Shown here in pieces: positions 9,295 to 15,753 of a stretch of DNA of 41,341 nt; position 1 is the first letter of the stretch, and each line of letters opens with the position of its first letter. The notes under the pieces are model-generated. The model did no database searches, was not told the DNA's origin, and worked only from the letters and a program-made list of their open reading frames with translations. Position numbers and translations under genes: made by a program. Origin of the DNA: Candidatus Allofournierella merdavium. GTDB lineage: Bacteria; Bacillota; Clostridia; Oscillospirales; Ruminococcaceae. Location: positions 1 through 41,341 of the forward strand of contig DWYI01000001.1 in assembly GCA_019118765.1 (NCBI GenBank), written 5' to 3'.

Positions 9295-9442
9295 CTCACG
9301 GCCTCGCCGCAAAAGGAGGTGTGACGCGCCCGGGTCGCGGCGGCGGAACCCCGGCACCGCGACCCGGGGGATTTCTTTCGGATGGAGATGGGAACGGCGG
9401 ACGGACCTCCTTTTGCGCTTTCAGAATAAAAACCGCCGTGAG
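9295..9442. repeat. Nested three-arm inverted repeat upstream of the SCIFF gene
   Basis: Three pairs of complementary arms are nested about one centre. CTCACGGC (9295-9302) pairs with 9435-9442; CGCAAAAGGAGGT (9308-9320) pairs with 9405-9417; CCCGGGTCGCGG (9329-9340) pairs with 9357-9368. All are perfect matches (8, 13 and 12 bp). No coding frame fits, and no T run follows. It could fold as one long branched hairpin in RNA or a cruciform in DNA. Its role is unknown. Confidence 0.8.
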
Positions 9443-9488
9443 CCGCTGTCGACCGCCGTTTTGCCGCCGCGCCGGCGGCCGCCTTTTC

Positions 9489-9517
9489 TTGACAATCCGC
9501 CGCCTTCATGCTATACT
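9489..9517 (+). promoter_or_regulatory. Strong promoter for scfA
   Basis: Perfect TTGACA (9489-9494), 17-base spacer, TATACT (9512-9517) with an extended TGC just before it. This is among the best promoters in the window and fits high expression of the peptide precursor 77 bases downstream. Confidence 0.88.
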
Positions 9518-9593
9518 TTGCCCGTATCGATTGTGTGCTTTGGCCGCCGCGCGGCCCGGCAGCAAAATATGCTGAACAACTGGAGATGTCGTT

Positions 9594-9740
9594 ATGGAAA
9601 GAATCAAGACCATCGAGACCCGGAACCTCTGCGAGAGCGCCAAGAACGGCGGCTGCGGCGAGTGCCAGACTTCCTGCCAGTCCGCCTGCAAGACCTCCTG
9701 CGGTGTTGCGAACCAGAAGTGCGAGAACGCTGACAAGTAA
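9594..9740 (+). CDS. scfA: SCIFF six-cysteine RiPP precursor peptide, with a seventh Cys
   Basis: A 48-residue peptide beginning MERIKTIETRNL and containing the near-invariant SCIFF core GCGECQTSCQSACKTSC, followed by a VANQKCEN-like tail. SCIFF (six cysteines in forty-five residues) is the near-universal ribosomal peptide of Clostridia, in which the maturase makes a Cys-to-Thr thioether; its biological role is unknown. The core cysteines here are 21, 24, 28, 32, 36 and 43. An extra Cys13 stands where typical members have a non-Cys residue after RNL. GGAGA is 7 bases before the ATG. The maturase gene lies 106 bases downstream behind a terminator. Confidence 0.96.
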   Translation: MERIKTIETRNLCESAKNGGCGECQTSCQSACKTSCGVANQKCENADK

Positions 9741-9757
9741 ACTTCCAAACTTCCAGG

Positions 9758-9823
9758 AAAGCCGCCGACCAAAGCCGGGATGCTGTGAAAAACGGCGCCC
9801 CGGCTCAAAAGGGCGGCTTTTTT
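9758..9823 (+). terminator. Branched terminator/attenuator between scfA and scfB
   Basis: The outer stem AAAGCCGCC (9758-9766) pairs with GGCGGCTTT (9812-9820) and runs into six T. An inner stem AGCCGGG (9773-9779) pairs with CCCGGCT (9799-9805). Partial termination here would give more precursor than maturase message. Confidence 0.8.
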
Positions 9824-9846
9824 GTGTTTAAATTTCGGAGGAAACA

Positions 9847-11226
9847 ATGATCCATCAATACCAGCTCAACGGCTATAACATCGTGCTGGATACCTGTTCC
9901 GGCGCCATTCATGTGGTGGACGAGGTAGCCTATGACCTCATCGCCGGCTGCAAAAACGAGCCGGAAGAGGCGCTCATCCGCCGCGTGTATGACAAATACA
10001 AAGACAGGGAGGGCGTCACCGAGGCCGAGGTGCGCCAGTGCCTTTCGGACATCAAGGGCTTGGAGGCGGCGGGCAAGCTGTTCAGCCCCGACACCTTTGC
10101 GGACCTGGCCGGCGAGTTCAAGGGCAAGCGGGAGAACGTCATCAAGGCCATGTGCCTGCATGTGGCCCACACCTGCAACCTCAACTGCTCCTATTGCTTT
10201 GCCAGCCAGGGCAAGTACCACGGCGAGCGGGCGCTGATGAGCCTGGAAGTGGGCAAGCGCGCGCTGGACTTCCTCATCGAGAACTCCGGCTCCCGGCACA
10301 ACCTGGAGGTGGATTTCTTCGGCGGCGAGCCGCTGATGAACTGGGAGGTGGTCAAGCAGCTGGTGGCCTACGCCCGCCAGCGGGAGACCGAGTGCGGCAA
10401 ACACTTCCGCTTCACCCTCACCACCAACGGCATGCTCATCGACGACGACGTGATCGACTTCTCCAACCGGGAGATGAACAACGTGGTGCTGAGCCTGGAC
10501 GGCCGCAAGGAGATCCACGACCGTCTGCGGGTGGACTACGCCGGCAACGGCAGCTACGACCGCATCGTGCCCAAGTTCCAGGAGTTTGTGCGCCGCCGGG
10601 GCGACAAGGAGTATTACATGCGGGGCACCTTCACCCACGCGAACCCCGACTTCACCAAAGACGTGTTCCACATGGCGGATCTGGGCTTCGACCGGCTGAG
10701 CATGGAGCCGGTGGTCTGCGCGCCGGACGACCCCGCCGCCCTCACCGACGAGGACATCCGGATCGTGCTGAAGGAGTACGAGAAGCTGGCCCTTGAAATG
10801 ATCAAACGGAAAAAAGAGGGCCGGCCCTTCGTGTTCTACCACTACATGCTGGACCTCACCGGCGGCCCCTGCATCTACAAGCGACTGTCCGGCTGCGGCA
10901 GCGGCACCGAGTATATGGCGGTCACCCCCTGGGGTGATCTGTACCCCTGCCATCAGTTCGTGGGCGAGGAGGCCTATAAGCTGGGGGACATCTGGCAGGG
11001 CGTGACCAACGAGGCGGTGCGCGGCGAGTTCCGCAGCTGCAACGCCTATTCCCGCCCCGAGTGCCGGGACTGCTGGGCCCGCCTCTACTGCTCCGGCGGC
11101 TGCGCCGCCAACGCCTACCACGCCACCGGCAGCATCGGCGGCGTGTACAAGCAGGGGTGCGAGCTGTTCAAAAAGCGCATCGAATGCGCCATCATGCTCC
11201 AGATCGCCCTGGGCGAACTGGGATGA
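9847..11226 (+). CDS. scfB: SCIFF maturase, radical SAM/SPASM thioether synthase
   Basis: A 459-residue radical SAM enzyme. An N-terminal RiPP-recognition-like domain (about residues 1-95) precedes the SAM cluster motif CNLNCSYC (Cys110, Cys114, Cys117). FFGGEP and TTNGML follow, then a C-terminal SPASM region with CGSGTEYMAVTPWGDLYPCHQF, CRDCWARLYCSGGC and a last Cys near KQGCELFKK, which bind auxiliary [4Fe-4S] clusters. This is the expected order for the enzyme that cross-links SCIFF Cys to Thr by a thioether. GGAGG precedes the ATG. The stop overlaps the next gene's ATG (ATGA). Confidence 0.95.
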   Translation: MIHQYQLNGYNIVLDTCSGAIHVVDEVAYDLIAGCKNEPEEALIRRVYDKYKDREGVTEAEVRQCLSDIKGLEAAGKLFSPDTFADLAGEFKGKRENVIKAMCLHVAHTCNLNCSYCFASQGKYHGERALMSLEVGKRALDFLIENSGSRHNLEVDFFGGEPLMNWEVVKQLVAYARQRETECGKHFRFTLTTNGMLIDDDVIDFSNREMNNVVLSLDGRKEIHDRLRVDYAGNGSYDRIVPKFQEFVRRRGDKEYYMRGTFTHANPDFTKDVFHMADLGFDRLSMEPVVCAPDDPAALTDEDIRIVLKEYEKLALEMIKRKKEGRPFVFYHYMLDLTGGPCIYKRLSGCGSGTEYMAVTPWGDLYPCHQFVGEEAYKLGDIWQGVTNEAVRGEFRSCNAYSRPECRDCWARLYCSGGCAANAYHATGSIGGVYKQGCELFKKRIECAIMLQIALGELG

Positions 11227-12548
11227 AAACGCCCCTTTGTGACTTTGTTGCCGCCTACGAACAAAGCGGCGCCGCCCGGCTGCACATGCCCGGCCACAAG
11301 GGCCGGGGCCCTCTGGGCTGCGAAGGGCGGGACATCACGGAAATCGCGGGAGCGGACAGTCTCTATGAGGCGGGCGGCGTCATCGCAAAGAGCGAGCGCA
11401 GCGCCGCCGCCCTCTTCGGCGCAAGGGCCACCTTTTACTCCGCCGGCGGTTCCAGTCAGTGTGTGGGAGCCATGCTGTGTCTCGCGCTGCAACAGAGCGA
11501 CAGCCGGGTGGTGCTGGCCGCCCGCAACGCCCACAAATCCTTCCTGCACGCGGCGGCCCTGCTGGACGCCGATGTGCGCTGGCTCTGGCCGGAGCCCTAT
11601 TCGCTGCTGCACTGCCCGGTGACGCCCGCGGCGCTGGAGGCGGCGCTGGCCGCCCTGCCCGAGGCGCCGGCGGCGGTGTATATCACCAGCCCGGACTATC
11701 TGGGCAACCTGCAGCCGGTGGCGCGGCTGGCCGAGGTCTGCCATGCCCGGGGCGTGCCCCTGCTGGTGGACAACGCCCACGGGGCCTACCTCCACTTTCT
11801 TCCCGTCCCCGCGCATCCCCTGGACGAAGGGGCGGACCTCTGCTGTGACTCCGCCCACAAGACCCTGCCGGTGCTCACCGGCGGGGCCTACCTCCACCTG
11901 GGCCGCGGCGTTCTGGATGTGGAGGCGGGCCAGGCGCGGGCCGCGCTGGCTCTGTTCGGTTCCACCAGCCCGTCCTATCTCATATTGCAGTCGCTGGATG
12001 CCTGCAACCGGTATCTGGCCGACGAGGCGAAGCCCCGGCTGGCCGCCTGCGTCAAGGCGGTGGAAGCGCTCAAGGCCGACCTTGAGGCCCAGGGCTGGGC
12101 GGTGGCGGAGAGCGAGCCTCTCAAAGTGACCATCCACGCCTCAAAGCGAGGTTGGCGGGGAGACGCGCTGGCCGACGTTTTGCGCCGGGGCGGGGTGGAG
12201 TGTGAATATGCCGACCCGGATGACCTGGTGCTGATGGTCAGCCCCCAGAACACCCCCGGAGAACTGGACAGGGTGCGCGCCCTTCTGGCCCGCGCGGGGC
12301 GGGGGAGCGATGCGCCCCGGACGCCGCCCCGGATGGCCCGCCCCCGGCAGGCGATGCCCATCCGGGCCGCGCTGCTGGCCCCCGCCGAAGAAGTGCCGGT
12401 AGAGGCGGCGGTGGGCCGCGTCTGCGCCGCCCCTACGGTGGGCTGCCCCCCGGCGGTGCCGGTGGTGGTGAGCGGCGAGGTGATCGGGGCGGACGCCGCC
12501 GATGTCTTCCGCTATTACGGCATCGAAAAAGTGCGCGTGGTGCGCTGA
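11223..12548 (+). CDS. PLP-dependent Orn/Lys/Arg decarboxylase-family protein
   Basis: A 441-residue fold-type I PLP enzyme of the bacterial basic amino-acid decarboxylase group. Motifs are RLHMPGHKG at the N-terminus, ADSLYEA, SAGGSSQ, LVDNAHGAYL with the PLP-contacting Asp and His, and CDSAHKTLPVLTGGAYL with the Schiff-base Lys. The C-terminal domain is short and Ala/Pro/Arg-rich, much smaller than in the ~700-residue inducible decarboxylases, matching the compact Firmicutes form. The substrate (arginine or lysine) is not decidable here. The ATG is inside the maturase stop codon region, so translation is coupled to scfB. Confidence 0.88.
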   Translation: MKTPLCDFVAAYEQSGAARLHMPGHKGRGPLGCEGRDITEIAGADSLYEAGGVIAKSERSAAALFGARATFYSAGGSSQCVGAMLCLALQQSDSRVVLAARNAHKSFLHAAALLDADVRWLWPEPYSLLHCPVTPAALEAALAALPEAPAAVYITSPDYLGNLQPVARLAEVCHARGVPLLVDNAHGAYLHFLPVPAHPLDEGADLCCDSAHKTLPVLTGGAYLHLGRGVLDVEAGQARAALALFGSTSPSYLILQSLDACNRYLADEAKPRLAACVKAVEALKADLEAQGWAVAESEPLKVTIHASKRGWRGDALADVLRRGGVECEYADPDDLVLMVSPQNTPGELDRVRALLARAGRGSDAPRTPPRMARPRQAMPIRAALLAPAEEVPVEAAVGRVCAAPTVGCPPAVPVVVSGEVIGADAADVFRYYGIEKVRVVR

Positions 12549-12562
12549 ATCGCAAGAAAAAC

Positions 12563-12600
12563 GCCCCCGCCGGCGAAAAAGCCGGCGGGGGCGCTCTTTT
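12563..12600. terminator. Bidirectional terminator between convergent operons
   Basis: A perfect 12-bp stem, GCCCCCGCCGGC (12563-12574) with 12581-12592, has a GAAAAA loop and CTCTTTT after it. On the minus strand a TTTTT run also follows, which suits the convergent gene at 12606. Confidence 0.9.
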
Positions 12601-12605
12601 GTGGC

Positions 12606-13133
12606 TCACACGGTCAGAAACTCATTTTCCCGCTCAAGATACCGACTGAACACATACAGCCCGCACACCAGCCCCGCGGACATGGTGGCGGGGGCGTCGA
12701 TGTCCCAGCCGCCGGTCACGTCCCGGTGAACGATACGCGCCACCACCGCGCCGGCGGCGTTTTGCAGAACGTAGTTCTGGGTGTTCTGCATGATCAGGGT
12801 GTACAGCGCGCTGCCCAGCGCCAGCATGGCCCGGTCGGCCCGGGGCAGGCGGCAGAGGGGCCAGCCGTCCGCCGCGGGGTCAAAGTCCGGGTTGTAGGCG
12901 GGGCTCGCCTCGATGCGGCTGCCGTCGGCGGCGGTCAGGTCGTATTTGTGGTAGACGACCTCGCCGCTGTGCCCGGCGGGTGCGTCCAGCAGCCGGATCC
13001 TGCTGGTGTACAGCGGCGCGCCGTCCTCTGTGGTGATCTCCTTCTCCGGGCCGCACACGCTACCGTGGATTTTCGCCAGCGGCGCGCCGTCCGCCCCGCC
13101 GTACAAGATGCCGGATAAAAGCCTGTACTTCAC
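12606..13133 (-). CDS. Uncharacterised protein in the chromate-transporter operon
   Basis: A 175-residue soluble protein that I do not recognise with confidence. It starts at GTG (13133) with a GGGGGA ribosome site, 13 bases after the second chromate-transporter gene, so it is the third gene of that operon. It is mostly predicted beta-strand, with no signal peptide or membrane segment. The C-terminal half (NTQNYVLQNAAGAVVARIVHR, then TGGWDIDAP and a final CGLYVFSRYLERENEFLTV) has the strand-turn-helix look of tubby/scramblase-like (LURP-one) folds; that fold idea is inference only. Confidence 0.7.
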   Translation of the reverse strand: MKYRLLSGILYGGADGAPLAKIHGSVCGPEKEITTEDGAPLYTSRIRLLDAPAGHSGEVVYHKYDLTAADGSRIEASPAYNPDFDPAADGWPLCRLPRADRAMLALGSALYTLIMQNTQNYVLQNAAGAVVARIVHRDVTGGWDIDAPATMSAGLVCGLYVFSRYLERENEFLTV

Positions 13134-13146
13134 TGTCGGTTCCCCC

Positions 13147-13710
13147 TTACACGATGGAATAGAGCACCACGCCCGCCACGCCGGAGGCCATCATGATCCA
13201 GATGGGATTGACGCTCTTGCGGCGCAGCACCAGAAAACCCGCCACGAAAATGGCCGCGGCCACAGTGTCCAGCCCCAGCGGGCCCACGCTCAACTCCCGC
13301 CCGCCGAACAGCGCCAGCAGCAGCAGCGAGAGCCCCGCGCTGGCGATCATGGCCACCACGGCGGGGCGCAGCCCCTGCAAAACGCCCTGCACCGCCGCCA
13401 GCCTGGAAAAATGATAGTAGACAAAGGCCAGCGTCAGCACAATGACGCAGGAGGGCAGCACGCACCCGGCGGTGGCCACGATGGCGCCGGGCAGCCCCGC
13501 CACCCGGATGCCCACAAAGGTGGCCGAGTTGATGGCGATGGGGCCGGGGGTCATCTCGGCGATGGTCATGATGTCGGCGAACTGGTTCATGGTCAGCCAG
13601 GCGTGCTGGTCCACCACCTGCTGCTGGATCAGCGGCATGGCGGCGTAACCGCCGCCGATGCTGAACAATCCGATCTGGAAAAAACTCCAGAAAAGCTGGG
13701 CAAAGATCAT
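13147..13710 (-). CDS. Chromate transporter, second half-size subunit
   Basis: A 187-residue membrane protein equal to one CHR domain, with FSIGGGYAAMPLIQQQVV, the conserved MTPGPIAINSATFVGIR loop and about five further hydrophobic stretches. Short CHR proteins work as heterodimers encoded by adjacent genes and export (or import) chromate/sulfate-like anions. The ATG at 13710 shares bases with the TGA of the first subunit (ATGA overlap), showing translational coupling; the longer upstream frame overlaps the partner gene and is not used. Confidence 0.92.
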   Translation of the reverse strand: MIFAQLFWSFFQIGLFSIGGGYAAMPLIQQQVVDQHAWLTMNQFADIMTIAEMTPGPIAINSATFVGIRVAGLPGAIVATAGCVLPSCVIVLTLAFVYYHFSRLAAVQGVLQGLRPAVVAMIASAGLSLLLLALFGGRELSVGPLGLDTVAAAIFVAGFLVLRRKSVNPIWIMMASGVAGVVLYSIV

Positions 13711-14282
13711 GATGCCGCCCCCTTTGCACTGCGCTGCCGGCGCACAAGATCCAGCACGCCAAAGGCGGCGCACACCAGGATAATTATGATGATGTTCACG
13801 TTCAAAAAGCGGTTGGCCACAAAAGCGCCCGCCAGGATGGCCACCGGCAGCACCCGCTTCTGGCGGAAGATGTCCTTTGCCAGCCGCAGCACCACGTCCA
13901 GGATCACCGCGGCCACCCCGGCCAGCATACCGCACATGGCCATGTTCACGAACACATTGTCCCGGAAGGCGGCGTAGAACAGCGAGATCACCGAGATGAT
14001 GATGAGCGGCGGCGTCACGGTGCCCACCACCGTCAGCAGCGCCCCCGGCACCCCCGCCACCCGGTAGCCCACCAGGATGGAGATGTTCACCACGATGGCC
14101 CCCGGCGAGGACTGGGCGATGGCCGCCAGGTCCAGCATCTCCTCCTCCCCGATCCAGCCCAGCTGCTCCACGAACTTTTTGCGGATCAGCGGGATGATGA
14201 CGAAGCCGCCCCCAAAGGTGAAGGCGCTGAGCTGAAAGGTGGACAGGAACAAAACAACGTATTTCTTCAATTTCTCTTTCAA
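13707..14282 (-). CDS. Chromate transporter, first half-size subunit
   Basis: A 191-residue CHR-domain membrane protein with AFTFGGGFVIIPLIRKKFV and QSSPGAIVVNISILVGYR, the two family signatures. I chose the TTG at 14282 because GGAGGG lies 6 bases upstream of it; an ATG at 14321 would be in frame but has no ribosome site and runs into the promoter region. It pairs with the overlapping second subunit. It is divergent from a LysR regulator 104 bases away, the usual gene order for CHR operons under LysR control. Confidence 0.9.
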   Translation of the reverse strand: MKEKLKKYVVLFLSTFQLSAFTFGGGFVIIPLIRKKFVEQLGWIGEEEMLDLAAIAQSSPGAIVVNISILVGYRVAGVPGALLTVVGTVTPPLIIISVISLFYAAFRDNVFVNMAMCGMLAGVAAVILDVVLRLAKDIFRQKRVLPVAILAGAFVANRFLNVNIIIIILVCAAFGVLDLVRRQRSAKGAAS

Positions 14283-14315
14283 GCGGATCCCTCCTTCGCA
14301 ACCCCAGTATACTCC

Positions 14316-14363
14316 TTGCAATGAGATATGAAAAATACTATAATTAAATACAAATAATAATTA
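14316..14363 (+). promoter_or_regulatory. LysR promoter and candidate LysR operator
   Basis: TTGCAA (14316-14321), 17 bases, perfect TATAAT (14339-14344) drives the LysR gene. Overlapping the -10 are two TAATTA copies (14341-14346 and 14358-14363) 11 bases apart, which fits the T-N11-A form of LysR sites and suggests autoregulation. The divergent chromate promoter should lie in the same 104-base AT-rich gap; a TATACT candidate is on the minus strand at 14312-14307. Confidence 0.65.
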
Positions 14364-14386
14364 AAACAATATAAGGAGCGAGGAGC

Positions 14387-15301
14387 ATGACCATCCGCCA
14401 CATCAACATCTTTCTCGCGGTGTGCGAGGCGGGGCAGAACACCACCAAAGCCGCGGAACGCCTGCACATGAGCCAGCCGGCGGTGAGCCTGGCCATTCAC
14501 GAGCTGGAGGAGTATTACGGGGTGGCGCTGTTCGACCGCATTGGCCGGCGGCTGTGCATCACCGAGGCGGGCAAGCGCTTTTGGGAGTATGCCAGCCACA
14601 TCTCCTCCATGTTTGACGATATGGAAAAGACCCTGCGGGGCTGGGAGCACCTGGGGGTGCTGCGGGTGGGCGCCAGCATCACGGTGGGAGCCCGCTTCCT
14701 GCCGGGCTACGTCAAGATCTTCCTCTCGCTGCACCCGGGGCTGGAGATCCGGGCGCAGGTGGCCTCCACCGAGGTGCTGGCCGGCAAGATCATGGCCAAT
14801 GAACTGGACTTCGCGCTGGTGGAGGGCGTGCCCCGGCACCCGTCGCTGGTGAGCGAGGATTATATGGAGGATCATCTGGCGGTGATCTGTCCGGCGGGCG
14901 GGCCCTTCCGTCAGGGGGAGACCATCTCGGTAGAGCAGTTCCGCGCCCAGCGGTTCCTGTTGCGGGAGAGGGGCAGCGGCACCCGGGAGGAGTTCGACCG
15001 GGTCACCGAGCAAGCCGGCTTTTCGGTGGCGCCCGCCTGGGAGGCCATGTCCACCACCGCGCTGGTGAACGCGGTGATCGAGGGGCTGGGCATCTCGGTG
15101 CTGCCCCAGCGGCTCATCGTGGGCGCGGTGGAGCGGGGGCTGGCGGTCTCGGTGAAGGTGGAAGGGCTGGACTTCTGCCGCCAGTTCCGCATCGTTTATC
15201 ACAAGGATAAATTCCTGCCCGCCGTGGCAAAGGAATTTCTGGATCTCTGCCGCAATTTCGAGCAGAACTATCCGCTGCCCCGCTACAACGGCCTGTACTG
15301 A
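14387..15301 (+). CDS. LysR family transcriptional regulator
   Basis: A 304-residue regulator. The winged helix-turn-helix occupies the first ~60 residues (FLAVCEAGQNTTKAAERLHM, then SQPAVSLAIHELEEYYGVAL). The LysR substrate-binding domain starts around residue 90 (GVLRVGASITVGARFLPGY) and ends near residue 290. The effector is not predictable. Divergent position next to the split chromate transporter suggests it controls that operon. GGAGCGAGGAGC precedes the ATG. Confidence 0.93.
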   Translation: MTIRHINIFLAVCEAGQNTTKAAERLHMSQPAVSLAIHELEEYYGVALFDRIGRRLCITEAGKRFWEYASHISSMFDDMEKTLRGWEHLGVLRVGASITVGARFLPGYVKIFLSLHPGLEIRAQVASTEVLAGKIMANELDFALVEGVPRHPSLVSEDYMEDHLAVICPAGGPFRQGETISVEQFRAQRFLLRERGSGTREEFDRVTEQAGFSVAPAWEAMSTTALVNAVIEGLGISVLPQRLIVGAVERGLAVSVKVEGLDFCRQFRIVYHKDKFLPAVAKEFLDLCRNFEQNYPLPRYNGLY

Positions 15302-15308
15302 AAAGGGG

Positions 15309-15361
15309 TTGACAAACTTGCTCTACAAATATAGAATAAAATAGAACTACATTTGTAGAGC
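15309..15361 (+). promoter_or_regulatory. Promoter with two BlaI/MecI-type operators
   Basis: TTGACA (15309-15314), 17 bases, TAGAAT (15332-15337). A perfect BlaI-type box CTACATTTGTAG lies at 15347-15358 and an imperfect one, CTACAAATATAG, at 15323-15334, covering the spacer and -10. The outer sequences also form one larger dyad (15320-15330 with 15351-15361). Repressor binding would block transcription of the following two genes, including the repressor itself. Confidence 0.88.
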
Positions 15362-15375
15362 AAAGGAGGCATCCG

Positions 15376-15753
15376 ATGGAAAAGACTCCCCGCCGCCTGC
15401 CGGACGCGGAGCTGGAGGTGATGCAGGCGGTTTGGGCCTGCGAACCCCCGGTGGCCCGTGCCGACATCGACGAAAAGCTGAAGGACACGCACCCCATGGC
15501 GCTCACCACCCTGCTCACGGTGCTCACGCGCCTTTCGGAAAAGGGCTTTGTGCGCATCGAAAAGGCGGGCCGCAGCGCCCGGTACATCCCGCTGGTGAGC
15601 CGGCAGGAATATCTGGCCCAGCAGAGCCGCCGCTTTCTGGACAAACTCTGCGGCGGCAGCCTGCCCGCCTTTGCCGCCGCTTTGTGCGACAGCGGCCTCA
15701 GCCGGGAGGAACTGGCCCAGCTGCGCCGCCTGCTGGAGAGGGATGAGTTATGA
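15376..15753 (+). CDS. BlaI/MecI/CopY family repressor
   Basis: A 125-residue winged-helix repressor. Residues 1-75 hold the DNA-binding part (LPDAELEVMQAVWAC and TTLLTVLTRLSEKGFVRIEKAGRSARYIP), and the rest forms the dimerisation helices. In BlaI/MecI the repressor is cleaved after signalling by the partner membrane protease. The next gene overlaps it by four bases (ATGA) and encodes such a protease. AAAGGAGG precedes the ATG. The paired operators just upstream support autoregulation. Confidence 0.93.
   Translation: MEKTPRRLPDAELEVMQAVWACEPPVARADIDEKLKDTHPMALTTLLTVLTRLSEKGFVRIEKAGRSARYIPLVSRQEYLAQQSRRFLDKLCGGSLPAFAAALCDSGLSREELAQLRRLLERDEL

Noticed and set aside
9280-9575. Protein-coding frames in the gap before scfA
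   Set aside because: Arg/Pro-rich translations on both strands with no usable ribosome site; the region is better explained by the inverted repeat and promoter.
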